In this document: piece by piece, positions 54,256-62,493 of the stretch
Layout of the letters: each line of letters starts with the position of its first letter
Numbering within the stretch: position 1 is the stretch's first letter
Assembly (NCBI RefSeq): GCF_036346875.1
Contig: NZ_CP107852.1
Coordinates: 5,518,001 to 5,582,000, forward strand
Reading direction: 5' to 3'
DNA length: 64,000 nt
Origin: Nocardia sp. NBC_00508
Lineage (GTDB): Bacteria; Actinomycetota; Actinomycetes; Mycobacteriales; Mycobacteriaceae
Notes under the pieces: model-generated
Seen by the model: only the letters and a program-made list of their open reading frames with translations
Databases searched by the model: none
Told to the model about the DNA's origin: nothing
Program-made: the position numbers and the translations under genes

Positions 54256-54708
54256 ATGAAACTCGGCAGCTTCTACCCCGTCGTCTGCACCACCCGGCTC
54301 GCGGAGTCGCGGGACTTCTACACCACCTGGTTCGGCTTCGAGATCACCTTCGAAGCCGACTGGTACATCAGCCTGCGCAGGCCGGGTGGCGTCGATGAGC
54401 CCGCTTACGAGCTGGCTCTGCTGGACCACACCCACCCGACGGTGCCGACGGCCTTCCGTAAGCCGGTGCAGGGGTTGCTGTTGAACTTCGAGGTCGATGA
54501 CGTCGATGCGGAATGGGAACGCCTGGTGACGCAGGGCGGCCTGCAGGCTGAACTGGATATCCGTACCGAGGAATTCGGCCAGCGTCACTTCATCGTCGCC
54601 GACCCCAGCGGTGTCCTGATCGACGTGATCACCGAGGTCCCGCCGGGCCAGGAGTACGCCGACCAGTTCAGTGCCGACTACATGGCGGAGAAGTTCGGCG
54701 CCAGCTGA
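54256..54708 (+). CDS. VOC-family (glyoxalase/bleomycin-resistance) protein
   Basis: 150 residues, two beta-alpha-beta-beta-beta units (LGSFYPVVCTTRLAESRDFY, WFGFEITFEADWYISLRRPG; LLLNFEVDDVDAEWERLVTQ, RHFIVADPSGVLIDVITEV). A metal site or drug-binding role is family knowledge; the substrate is unknown. ATG 54256 gives the normal N-terminus. Controlled by the divergent TetR. Confidence 0.88.
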   Translation: MKLGSFYPVVCTTRLAESRDFYTTWFGFEITFEADWYISLRRPGGVDEPAYELALLDHTHPTVPTAFRKPVQGLLLNFEVDDVDAEWERLVTQGGLQAELDIRTEEFGQRHFIVADPSGVLIDVITEVPPGQEYADQFSADYMAEKFGAS

Positions 54709-54727
54709 CCGGGGGGCGAGCCCCCGG
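54709..54727 (+). terminator. Hairpin after VOC gene
   Basis: CCGGGGG (54709-54715) pairs with CCCCCGG (54721-54727), directly after the stop codon. No T-run. Confidence 0.55.
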
Positions 54728-55179
54728 CGAGTGTGCGGGCGGTCACCATCGACGGCGCCTGCCCCGGTAGCTCGAATCCGGCTCCGGCCCCGGTTGTCGG
54801 CGCCGACCTGGCGCCGCTATTCACGGGGCTGGACACGATCCTGATTGCAGTTATTCGGTAGCTCTATCTTTGATTGTCTGCCCGAATGGGATAGCTGCCT
54901 CCTATTTTTTGAGGATCGGGTGTGCAGGAATTTCTCAGAATTCTCTTACGAATGTCCATCAGCCGTGGAAATCATGTGGTCGAAGCACCTGCTCTGACCT
55001 GGTCAAACGACTAAAAGTGCAGCGTATCGCCCTGAACTACAGTGTCGTGCTTCACAATCGCTGTGCTACGTGGTCCGCATCACGAAATATTCGAATTCCG
55101 TAACTGTCCTCGTCCGGCTTTCGATGTGCCCCATGTCAGCCAGTTCGACTGGATTATGTTTTCGAGGAAGAGGTATTTC
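54728..55179. other. AT-richer 452-bp upstream region of peptide gene
   Basis: No supported gene. From about 54850 to 55175 the composition is much more AT-rich than the rest of the window (for example TCCTATTTTTTGAGG, CAGAATTCTCTTACG). It probably holds the promoter and untranslated leader of the peptide gene at 55180, and may be transferred DNA. Confidence 0.45.
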
Positions 55180-55299
55180 ATGATCCCCGTTATCATCGAC
55201 ACCGGTAGTGCTGCCGTGAACGGTCTTTTCAACACGCTCGGCGCCGCGCTGCACGGTCTTGTCGACACCCTGTGGACGGGCTCCTTCGGCGGCCGCTGA
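55180..55299 (+). CDS. 39-residue amphipathic peptide
   Basis: MIPVIIDTGSAAVNGLFNTL followed by GAALHGLVDTLWTGSFGGR. The centre forms an amphipathic helix with Val/Leu/Phe on one face; there is no signal peptide and no Cys. GGAAGAGG lies 7 nt before ATG 55180, and a 17-bp terminator stem follows 59 bp after the stop. Together with the AT-rich leader this looks like an expressed single-gene unit. The family is unknown: a membrane-active peptide, a small regulator or a toxin are all possible. Confidence 0.6.
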   Translation: MIPVIIDTGSAAVNGLFNTLGAALHGLVDTLWTGSFGGR

Positions 55300-55357
55300 C
55301 CGACGTGACGGTCGAGGAGCGTCGACCGGGCTTCGCGCCGACGGACGGCGCGATCGA

Positions 55358-55394
55358 GCGGGCCCCCGCACCAGGCTCTGGTGCGGGGGCCCGC
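55358..55394 (+). terminator. Very strong hairpin after peptide gene
   Basis: A 17-bp perfect stem with a GCT loop: GCGGGCCCCCGCACCAG (55358-55374) and CTGGTGCGGGGGCCCGC (55378-55394). No T-run. It also separates the peptide gene from the convergent SDR-hydrolase gene. Confidence 0.8.
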
Positions 55395-55513
55395 CGCTGT
55401 GCGAGGTACGCCGCCCTGCGATGGCACAGGCGTTCGCGCGAGAGCGCCCGCGGTATGGCTGCGGACGTTCGCGCGAGCTGAGCCCGCTTCGGCGACACAC
55501 GCTCGAGCGAGGG

Positions 55514-57223
55514 TCAGTGGCGAGTGCCGACGGTGGACATCCGGGCGAGGTCGGCCGCAAGCTGCTCCGGATGGGTCAGCTGCGGGTAGTGCCCAGTGCC
55601 CTCGATCGAGATCGATTCCCTCGATGTCGGAATGACGACCGGATCCGTGGCACCGGTGACGATTCGCACCGGCACTTCGACCCGGTCGAGCGACGTGCGC
55701 AACTCCTGGCGCTGTGCGGAGCTGCTCGCGCGACGCAGGGCGCCGATGGTTCGTGCGGCGACACCGGGCCTGCGCAGATTCGCCGCGGCGCTCGTGATCG
55801 CCGCACTCTCGGGCGTCCCGAGCCGTTTCGCCAAGGCGGCGGCCGAGATTCGGCGCAGTGCGATCGTCATCAGCGGCGAGCGCAGCAGCATCCCTGCCCG
55901 CGGTTGCAAGAACGCGGGCGCCACCAGGACCACACCGGAGATCCGCTCCGGATGTTCGGCCGCGTATCGAAGGACCGGTCCGCAGCCCAGCGAATGGCCC
56001 ACCAGCACTGGCCGAGAATGTACCGAGGCGAGCAACCGAGGCAGCGCCGCATCGATGTCGCCGGGCGCCGAACGTCCGAGCCCGGGAAGGTCGATGGTGA
56101 GACTTGGTGCGTCCAACTCGGCGCGCACCGCGTTCCAGGACTCACCGTCCAGTGGAAGGCCGTGCACCAAGACGTATGCCGGACGTTCGCGTTCGCCGCT
56201 CACCCAGACACCATGGTCGAATCCGGCGGTCGGATCGTCCGCCACCGCTCCGAAACGGCTGGCCACGAGATGATCGGCCCAGGCGAGAACGGTCGCCTCG
56301 GTCGGGGGCATGCTGAGACCCGCGCGTCGCGCGACCTCCTCCGCCGCGGACGTGTCATAGCGGTCGTCGGCAATGAAGGTCATCGTCTCCGGATCGGCGC
56401 CGGTCAACGCGCGGGGAAGCTTCGAGATGACACCGACAGGAATCGAGAAACGCGGCGCGCGGACCCCCAGATAGTCGGCCAGCAACCGAATCATCTTGGG
56501 CAGCACCGGGGTTCGATCGTCGAGGACCGTATAGGACCGGCCTGCGGTGTCAGGGAGGGCGGGCAGTCTGATCAGGAAATCGGTGAAGTAATCCAGGTCG
56601 ACGATCGGCACGAAAGTCTCCGCGCCGCCTGGAATGGCCCCGAGCTTGCCATTCCATAGGTCCTCGACCACGCTCGACAGCCCGACGTATTGGCCCGGCC
56701 CGATCACGCTGCTCGGGTTCGCGATGCTCAGTGCCACACCGAGTTCGGCCGCGCGACGCCGCAGCAGCGGGTCCGATTCGAACTTGGACGCGCCATACGC
56801 GCCATTCTCGTAATGCTGTTCCCCGGATTCCTCGACGGTGATCCGGTATCCCGTGATGTGCACGACGCGCCGTAGGCCGGGCAGGGCGGCCGCCCAGTCG
56901 AGCACGCGCAGCGCCCCGGTGACATTGACCGCGTACGCGTCCTCGGGCGCGAGTCCGAAGGCGAAGCGGGCGGCGCAGTTGTACACGTCGCGGATGCCGG
57001 ACGGGTCGAACTCGGCGGGCAGGCCGAGGTCCGGCGCGGTGACATCGCACGCGACGATCTCCAGTCCGCTCGCCTCCACCCCGCGTCTGCGCAACCAGCC
57101 GGTGAGCCGCTCCTCGCTACCGGGCCGCAAGGCGGCGACGACGGAATGCCCCTGCGCGAGCAAGCGGGCGACCGCGTTGCGGCCGAGGAACCCCGCGGCG
57201 CCGAACACGATGCTGTCGGACAT
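55514..57223 (-). CDS. Fusion of NAD-dependent epimerase/dehydratase and alpha/beta-hydrolase
   Basis: 569 residues. Residues 1-320: extended SDR with FGAAGFLGRNAVARLL (GxxGxxG) and the YGASK motif (YENGAYGASKFESD). Residues about 345-560: alpha/beta-hydrolase with VLVHGLPLDGESW, nucleophile GHSLGCG, and the terminal His in GTGHYPQLTHPEQ. Joining the two on one chain suggests successive steps on one substrate. AAGGAGC precedes ATG 57223. An operator for the TetR upstream lies just before it. Confidence 0.87.
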   Translation of the reverse strand: MSDSIVFGAAGFLGRNAVARLLAQGHSVVAALRPGSEERLTGWLRRRGVEASGLEIVACDVTAPDLGLPAEFDPSGIRDVYNCAARFAFGLAPEDAYAVNVTGALRVLDWAAALPGLRRVVHITGYRITVEESGEQHYENGAYGASKFESDPLLRRRAAELGVALSIANPSSVIGPGQYVGLSSVVEDLWNGKLGAIPGGAETFVPIVDLDYFTDFLIRLPALPDTAGRSYTVLDDRTPVLPKMIRLLADYLGVRAPRFSIPVGVISKLPRALTGADPETMTFIADDRYDTSAAEEVARRAGLSMPPTEATVLAWADHLVASRFGAVADDPTAGFDHGVWVSGERERPAYVLVHGLPLDGESWNAVRAELDAPSLTIDLPGLGRSAPGDIDAALPRLLASVHSRPVLVGHSLGCGPVLRYAAEHPERISGVVLVAPAFLQPRAGMLLRSPLMTIALRRISAAALAKRLGTPESAAITSAAANLRRPGVAARTIGALRRASSSAQRQELRTSLDRVEVPVRIVTGATDPVVIPTSRESISIEGTGHYPQLTHPEQLAADLARMSTVGTRH

Positions 57224-57236
57224 GAGATGCTCCTTA

Positions 57237-57258
57237 CTGGACCGGTCTACATATTTTG
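57237..57258. promoter_or_regulatory. TetR operator ahead of SDR-hydrolase gene
   Basis: GGACCGGTCTACATATTTTG (57239-57258) almost repeats the sequence at 57863 ahead of the TetR gene (AGACCGGTCTTCATATTTTT). Both recall the LmrA/QdoR box of Bacillus (TAGACCRGTC then TATATTT), recognised by the same TetR subfamily. Confidence 0.65.
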
Positions 57259-57298
57259 TAGCCCTGCGGATGCGGTCCGGGGTGTGTGGTTATGCGGT

Positions 57299-57853
57299 TC
57301 AGATCAGGTGGCGCAGGGTGCGCTCCACCCGTTCCAGTGGTTCGCGGCTGCGTTGTGCGCGAGCGAGCAGCAGCGCGCCTTCGACCATCGCGAGCACCGC
57401 GGCCGCCAGGTCGTCCGCGTCGTCGCGGCCGTCCGCTCGCAGCCGGATACGCAGCGCCTCCTCCCATGCCGCGTAGGCGGCGGCGCACTCGGCTTGGATC
57501 GGGTCGTTCGCGGCGGCGACGTCCAAGGCGACCGTGGCGACCGGGCAGCCTTGCTGCCAGCCGGACTCTTCCAGGCGATCGCCGAACGCCCTCAGCAGCC
57601 TGGTCGCAGCCGCGGCGGTGTCCCCGGGCTCGATGGTGTCGATCAGCGTCGCGATGTCCTTGCCCGCTCGGGCGATCGCCGCCGCGACCAATTCGTCCTT
57701 GCCGCCGGGGAAGTGGAAGTACAACGAGCCCCGCGGCGCGCCGCTGGCCGCGAGGATCTGGTTGAGGCCCGCGCCGTAGTAGCCGTGCCGTTCCACCAGT
57801 GTCCGCGTCGCGTCGACCAGTTTGCCGCGGGTCTCGCTGCCTTTCACGCCCAT
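57299..57853 (-). CDS. TetR-family repressor, LmrA/YxaF type
   Basis: 184 residues. HTH ETRGKLVDATRTLVERHGYY and SGAPRGSLYFHFPGGKDELV; the PRGSLYFHFPGGK form is typical of the LmrA/YxaF (QdoR) subfamily. C-terminal domain with GCPVATVALDVAA. It lies upstream of, and on the same strand as, the SDR-hydrolase gene, and matching operators precede both. Inducers in this subfamily are flavonoids or antibiotics (family knowledge). Confidence 0.9.
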   Translation of the reverse strand: MGVKGSETRGKLVDATRTLVERHGYYGAGLNQILAASGAPRGSLYFHFPGGKDELVAAAIARAGKDIATLIDTIEPGDTAAAATRLLRAFGDRLEESGWQQGCPVATVALDVAAANDPIQAECAAAYAAWEEALRIRLRADGRDDADDLAAAVLAMVEGALLLARAQRSREPLERVERTLRHLI

Positions 57854-57862
57854 GCTGCGACT

Positions 57863-57885
57863 GTAGACCGGTCTTCATATTTTTG
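57863..57885. promoter_or_regulatory. TetR autoregulatory operator
   Basis: AGACCGGTCTTCATATTTTT (57865-57884) contains the perfect 10-bp palindrome AGACCGGTCT. It lies 10 bp before the TetR start and matches the copy at 57237-57258 at about 18 of 21 positions. Confidence 0.65.
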
Positions 57886-57997
57886 CCAGCGGCGCGACTG
57901 AAGACGGCCGCCTACCAGGTGGTAGGAGCCGCGGAATCCGCGCGCACTAAGCTGGTCGGCGATAATTGCCGATCCCTTGTCCCCAGGAGTAACCCAC

Positions 57998-59596
57998 GTG
58001 AGCCAAGCAGGCCGTCCTGTAGTTCTGATCGCCGACAAGCTCGCCCAGTCGACCGTCGACGCGCTCGGTGACGGTGTCGAGGTTCGGTGGGTCGACGGTC
58101 CCGACCGGCCGGCGCTGCTGGCCGCGGTGCCGGAAGCCGACGCGCTGCTCGTGCGCTCGGCGACCACGGTCGACGCCGAGGTCCTGGAAGCCGGGAAGAA
58201 CCTGAAGATTGTCGCCCGCGCGGGCGTCGGCCTGGACAACGTCGACGTGCCCGCCGCCACCGAGCGCGGCGTCATGGTCGTCAACGCACCGACTTCGAAC
58301 ATCCACACCGCCGCCGAGCACGCGGTCACCCTGCTGCTGGCCGCCGCGCGCCAGATTCCGGCCGCGGACGCCACCCTGCGCGAGCGAACCTGGCAGCGCA
58401 GCAAGTTCAACGGTGTGGAGATCTTCGGCAAGACCGTCGGCGTGGTCGGCCTCGGCCGCATCGGCCAGCTGTTCGCCGCGCGCCTGGCCGCCTTCGAGAC
58501 CAAGATCGTCGCCTACGACCCGTACGTGTCGCCGGCGCGCGCCGCGCAGCTCGGCATCGAGCTGCTGACCCTGGACGACCTGCTCGAGCGCGCCGACCTG
58601 ATCTCGATCCACCTGCCGAAGACCCCGGAGACCAAGGGCCTCATCGGCAAGGACGCCATCGCCAAGACCAAGCCGGGCGTGATCATCGTCAACGCCGCCC
58701 GCGGTGGCCTGGTCGACGAGGCCGCGCTGGCCGAGGCGATCGAGTCCGGTCACGTGCGCGCCGCGGGCCTGGACGTCTTCGCGACCGAGCCGTGCACCGA
58801 CAGCCCGCTGTTCGGGCTGCCGCAGGTCGTCGTGACCCCGCACCTGGGCGCCTCCACCGCCGAAGCCCAGGACCGCGCGGGCACCGACGTCGCCAAGTCG
58901 GTGCTGCTGGCCTTGGCCGGGGAGTTCGTGCCCGGCGCGGTGAACGTCACCGGCGGCACCGTCAGCGAAGAGGTCGCGCCGTGGCTGGACATCGTGCGCA
59001 AGCAGGGCGCCCTGCTCGGCGCGCTGTCCAATGAGCTGCCGGTCAGCGTCGAGGTCCAGGTGCGCGGCGAGCTGGCCGCGCAGGAGGTCGGCGTGCTGGA
59101 GCTGTCCGCGCTGCGCGGCATCTTCTCCGCGCACGTCGAGGACCAGGTCACCTTTGTCAACGCGCCCGCACTGGCCAAGGACCGCGGGATCAGCACCCAG
59201 GTCTCCACGGCGTCGGAGAGCTCGAGCCACCGCAGCGTGGTCGATCTGCGCGCCGTCTTCGGCGATGGCTCCACCCTGAACGTGGCAGGCACGCTGACCG
59301 AGCCGCAGCTGGTGGAGAAGATCGTCAACATCAACGGCCGCAACTACGACATGCGCGCCGAGGGCCTGAACCTGGCCATCCTGAACTACGAGGACAGGCC
59401 GGGCGCGCTGGGCAAGATCGGCACCAAGCTCGGTGAGGCCGGGATCGACATCCTGGCCGCGCAGCTGACCCAGGACGTGGACAAGGAAGGCGCGACCGTG
59501 GTGCTGCGGGTCGCCCGTGAGGTGCCCGCCGACGTGCAGTCCGCGATCGCCGAGTCGGTCGGCGCGGCCAAGATCGTCCTGGTCGATCTGTTCTGA
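57998..59596 (+). CDS. serA: D-3-phosphoglycerate dehydrogenase
   Basis: 532 residues, first step of serine synthesis. NAD motif VGVVGLGRIGQLFAARL, catalytic Arg/Glu/His set (NAARGGLVDEAALAEAI, HLGASTAEAQDRAG), then the intervening allosteric-substrate-binding domain (320-450) and a C-terminal ACT domain (LNYEDRPGALGKIGTKLGEA) that binds serine. Type I long form as in M. tuberculosis SerA1. GTG 57998 has AGGAGT 7 nt upstream. CCTACC-AGGT-GGTAGG (57911-57926) upstream may be an operator. Confidence 0.97.
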   Translation: MSQAGRPVVLIADKLAQSTVDALGDGVEVRWVDGPDRPALLAAVPEADALLVRSATTVDAEVLEAGKNLKIVARAGVGLDNVDVPAATERGVMVVNAPTSNIHTAAEHAVTLLLAAARQIPAADATLRERTWQRSKFNGVEIFGKTVGVVGLGRIGQLFAARLAAFETKIVAYDPYVSPARAAQLGIELLTLDDLLERADLISIHLPKTPETKGLIGKDAIAKTKPGVIIVNAARGGLVDEAALAEAIESGHVRAAGLDVFATEPCTDSPLFGLPQVVVTPHLGASTAEAQDRAGTDVAKSVLLALAGEFVPGAVNVTGGTVSEEVAPWLDIVRKQGALLGALSNELPVSVEVQVRGELAAQEVGVLELSALRGIFSAHVEDQVTFVNAPALAKDRGISTQVSTASESSSHRSVVDLRAVFGDGSTLNVAGTLTEPQLVEKIVNINGRNYDMRAEGLNLAILNYEDRPGALGKIGTKLGEAGIDILAAQLTQDVDKEGATVVLRVAREVPADVQSAIAESVGAAKIVLVDLF

Positions 59597-59630
59597 TCGG
59601 ATCGGGGATCACGCCTTAATAGCGGGGGAC

Positions 59631-59664
59631 CGACGCCGTGCACGAGGAATCGTGCACGGCGTCG
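59631..59664 (+). terminator. Terminator of serA
   Basis: A 15-bp perfect stem: CGACGCCGTGCACGA (59631-59645) with TCGTGCACGGCGTCG (59650-59664), GGAA loop, 34 bp after the stop. The tandem repeat begins at the next base. Confidence 0.85.
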
Positions 59665-59822
59665 TCTGTCGATCGGTGCGGGATCCGCGTCTGTCGATCG
59701 GTGCGGGATCCGCGTCTGTCGATCGGTGCGGGATCCGCGTCTGTCGATCGGTGCGGGATCCGCGTCTGTCGATCGGTGCGGGATCCGCGTCTGTCGATCG
59801 GTGCGGGATCCGCGTCTGTCGA
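59665..59822. repeat. 25-bp tandem repeat, six perfect copies plus 8 nt
   Basis: The unit begins TCTGTCGATCGGTGCGG and ends GATCCGCG (25 bp). Six identical copies run 59665-59814; TCTGTCGA starts a seventh. Each unit holds the palindromes CGATCG and GGATCC. It is between serA and leuB, with a small hairpin CCGACC-CTC-GGTCGG after it (59832-59846). Perfect identity implies recent expansion; a minisatellite locus likely to vary between strains. The remaining bases to leuB (to 60052) show no gene. Confidence 0.97.
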
Positions 59823-60052
59823 CCCAGGAGGCCGACCCTCGGTCGGTCGGGTTGGCTGGCCGCGCCGCTCGGCACACGTGTATGCACGGCGCGCCGGTGT
59901 CCGCCGCCCAGTTCTCGACCGTCCGGTCGTGCCGAGTACCGTGACGGTGCTGCAGTCACCGGACCGGAATGTCGTGCTCATCCCGACGGTCGAACCCATG
60001 GGTCGCACATCGTGGCGGCCGTGACCGGCAAATATCGAACGGAGCATTTGTC

Positions 60053-61060
60053 ATGAAGCTTGCTGTCATCCCGGGTGACGGGATCGGGCCCGAGGTCATC
60101 GCCGAGGCGCTCAAGGTGCTCGACGTGGTCGTGCCCGGTGTCGAGAAGACCGAATACGATCTCGGCGCGCGGCGCTACCACGCGACCGGCGAGATCCTGC
60201 CGGACTCGGTGCTGCCCGAGCTGAAGCAGCACGACGCGATCCTGCTCGGCGCGATCGGCGATCCGTCGGTGCCCAGCGGCGTGCTGGAACGCGGCCTGCT
60301 GCTGCGCACCCGGTTCGCGCTGGATCACCACGTGAACCTGCGGCCGTCCAAACTGTTCCCCGGCGTGACCAGCCCGCTGTCGGGCAACCCCGACATCGAC
60401 TTCGTGGTGGTGCGCGAAGGCACCGAGGGCCCCTACACCGGCACCGGCGGCGCGATCCGCGTCGGCACCCCGCACGAGGTGGCGACCGAGGTCAGCACCA
60501 ACACCCGGTTCGGCATCGAGCGCGTGGTGCGCTACGCCTTCGCAAAGGCGCAGACCCGGCGCAAGCACCTCACGCTGGTGCACAAGAACAATGTGCTCAC
60601 CTTCGCCGGCTCGCTCTGGCAGCGCACCGTGGACGAGGTCGCGGCCGAGTTCCCCGATGTCACAACGGCTTACCAGCACATCGACGCGGCGACCATCCAC
60701 CTGGTCAACGATCCGGGCCGGTTCGACGTGATCGTCACCGACAACCTCTTCGGCGACATCATCACCGACCTGGCCGCCGCCGTGAGCGGCGGCATCGGCC
60801 TGGCCGCGAGCGGCAATATCGACGCCTCCGGGACGAACCCGAGCATGTTCGAGCCGGTGCACGGCAGCGCCCCCGATATCGCGGGCCAGTCCAAGGCCGA
60901 CCCGACTGCCGCGATCCTCTCGGTGTCGCTACTGCTCAACCACCTCGGCGACACCGAGGCGGCCACCCGCATCGAGTCGGCCGTCGCCAAGGACCTCGCG
61001 TCCCGCTCCGGCTCCGCGTCGACGGTGGAGATCGGCGACCGCATCGCTGCCAGCGTCTGA
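60053..61060 (+). CDS. leuB: 3-isopropylmalate dehydrogenase
   Basis: 335 residues, leucine synthesis. N-terminal MKLAVIPGDGIGPEVIAEAL, catalytic Arg set (GLLLRTRFALDHHVNLRPSK), VVREGTEGPYTG, and the Asp metal site in DNLFGDIITDLAAAVSGGIG. Decarboxylating dehydrogenase family; the length equals the mycobacterial LeuB. GGAG lies 8 nt before ATG 60053. Confidence 0.97.
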   Translation: MKLAVIPGDGIGPEVIAEALKVLDVVVPGVEKTEYDLGARRYHATGEILPDSVLPELKQHDAILLGAIGDPSVPSGVLERGLLLRTRFALDHHVNLRPSKLFPGVTSPLSGNPDIDFVVVREGTEGPYTGTGGAIRVGTPHEVATEVSTNTRFGIERVVRYAFAKAQTRRKHLTLVHKNNVLTFAGSLWQRTVDEVAAEFPDVTTAYQHIDAATIHLVNDPGRFDVIVTDNLFGDIITDLAAAVSGGIGLAASGNIDASGTNPSMFEPVHGSAPDIAGQSKADPTAAILSVSLLLNHLGDTEAATRIESAVAKDLASRSGSASTVEIGDRIAASV

Positions 61061-61108
61061 CAGCGACGCACGAAGGTCCCGCCTAGCCGGGAGATATTGC
61101 GGGAGAGG

Positions 61109-62287
61109 CTATTTCGGGTCGGCGGGTACCAGTGGGGCTGCGGCTGCCGCTGCGGCGGCCGCGAGCAGGAAGGCGGCGGGGAAGCCGCTTGCGGTGATGA
61201 GGGCGCCGGATACCGGAGGGATGGCGGCCATGGCCAGGTTCTGCCCGGTGTTCTGGATGCCGAGGCCGCGGCCGCTCCAGTAGGGGCCCGCCATTTCGGC
61301 GACCGCGGTGAAGGCCAATCCGTTGTCGGAGACGGTGATCACCGATGCGGCGATCAGCAGCGGGATGGCGGCCCACCACCAGTGGGTCCACGCGGTCAGG
61401 GCCAGCCCCGCCATCGCGAGCACGGCGGCAGCGGCGACCGTGCGAAGCGGGCCCATCCGGCTACCGACCCGATCCGACCACGCGCCCGCGCCGATGCGGC
61501 CGAGCGCGCCGAGAATCTGGGTGACCGTCACCAGCGCGCCCGCGGCGGCCAGTGACCAACCGACGTCGCGGTGCAGCCACAGCAGCGCGAACGTCCACAC
61601 GGTGCCCTGCGGGACGACCAGCAGCACCGAGACCAGATGGATGCGCCACAGCGTGGCGTCGCGATAAGGGTTGGCGCGCAAGGCCGGATCGGCCGCGGAA
61701 GCCGCCGGGCGCGGCGGGTCGACGATGCCGGTCAGGCAGCCCAGGGCCGCCAGGCCCGCCATGAGCGCCGGGACCAGGATAGCCGCGGGCACACCGTGCG
61801 CAGCGGCCACCGCGGGAATCGCCAACGCGGCGACGCCGACGCCGAGCGGCTGCGCGGTCTGCCGGATACCCATCGCCAGCCCCCGCCGATGCGGTGGGAA
61901 CCAGCCGACGATCACCCGGCCGCTGGCGCCGTTGGTACTTGCCGCGCCGACGCCGCCGAGGAACAGCAGCGTGCCCAAAGTGATGTCGTCGGTGGTCGCC
62001 GCCGCGGCGCATCCCGCCGCCAGCATCAGCAGCGGGCCGCCGACCAGCACCTTGCGCTCGCCGATCCGGTCGACCACGTAGCCCCACGCGATGAGCGTGC
62101 ACACCAGCCCAATGGTCGGCATGGCCACCAGCAGGCCCGCGGTAGCCAGCGGCATGCCGCGGTCGGTCAGCGCGGGAAGCAAGAACGGGACACCGTGGAT
62201 GAAGATCGAGCTGGAGGCTTGTGCGAAGACGCCGAGGCCGAGCATGGACCAGCGCCGAACCTCGTCGATCTGGATCGCGGTCGTCAT
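61109..62287 (-). CDS. MFS transporter, Rv2994-like
   Basis: 392 residues, 12 membrane segments. The loop motif DRIGERKVLVGG is the MFS motif between TM2 and TM3, and GIRQTAQPLGVG and RMGPLRTV mark the later loops. Gene order (leuB, MFS, fumarylacetoacetase, gltX) equals that of M. tuberculosis. ATG 62287 after GAGGTGAGG is preferred to GTG 62296. The substrate is unknown. Confidence 0.9.
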   Translation of the reverse strand: MTTAIQIDEVRRWSMLGLGVFAQASSSIFIHGVPFLLPALTDRGMPLATAGLLVAMPTIGLVCTLIAWGYVVDRIGERKVLVGGPLLMLAAGCAAAATTDDITLGTLLFLGGVGAASTNGASGRVIVGWFPPHRRGLAMGIRQTAQPLGVGVAALAIPAVAAAHGVPAAILVPALMAGLAALGCLTGIVDPPRPAASAADPALRANPYRDATLWRIHLVSVLLVVPQGTVWTFALLWLHRDVGWSLAAAGALVTVTQILGALGRIGAGAWSDRVGSRMGPLRTVAAAAVLAMAGLALTAWTHWWWAAIPLLIAASVITVSDNGLAFTAVAEMAGPYWSGRGLGIQNTGQNLAMAAIPPVSGALITASGFPAAFLLAAAAAAAAAPLVPADPK

Positions 62288-62493
62288 CGGCCTCACCTCA
62301 GTATCTCAATATTTGGGATTGTCTTCCCACTTTGTGAACTTCCCGGCTCACCGTACACCTGGGTGGCGGCGCGCATCGACGGCTGCGGATGTCGGACTGC
62401 TCACAGCGCGGTCGCCGCGACCGGCCCGATATTTCCGTACCACTCGGTCGGGCGCGTTCGGGCAGGTGGCGATAGGTCGATAGACTGCCGGGC

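Noticed and set aside
59941..60024. Possible leuB leader peptide with a Val-Val-Leu-Ile run
   Set aside because: Frame is open through the upstream repeat, no -10 or ribosome-binding site fits the GTG, and no terminator hairpin lies between it and leuB.
59638..60024. Frames through the 25-bp repeat on both strands
   Set aside because: Repetitive translations of a non-coding minisatellite; the unit length (25) shifts frame each copy, so no unit peptide is conserved.
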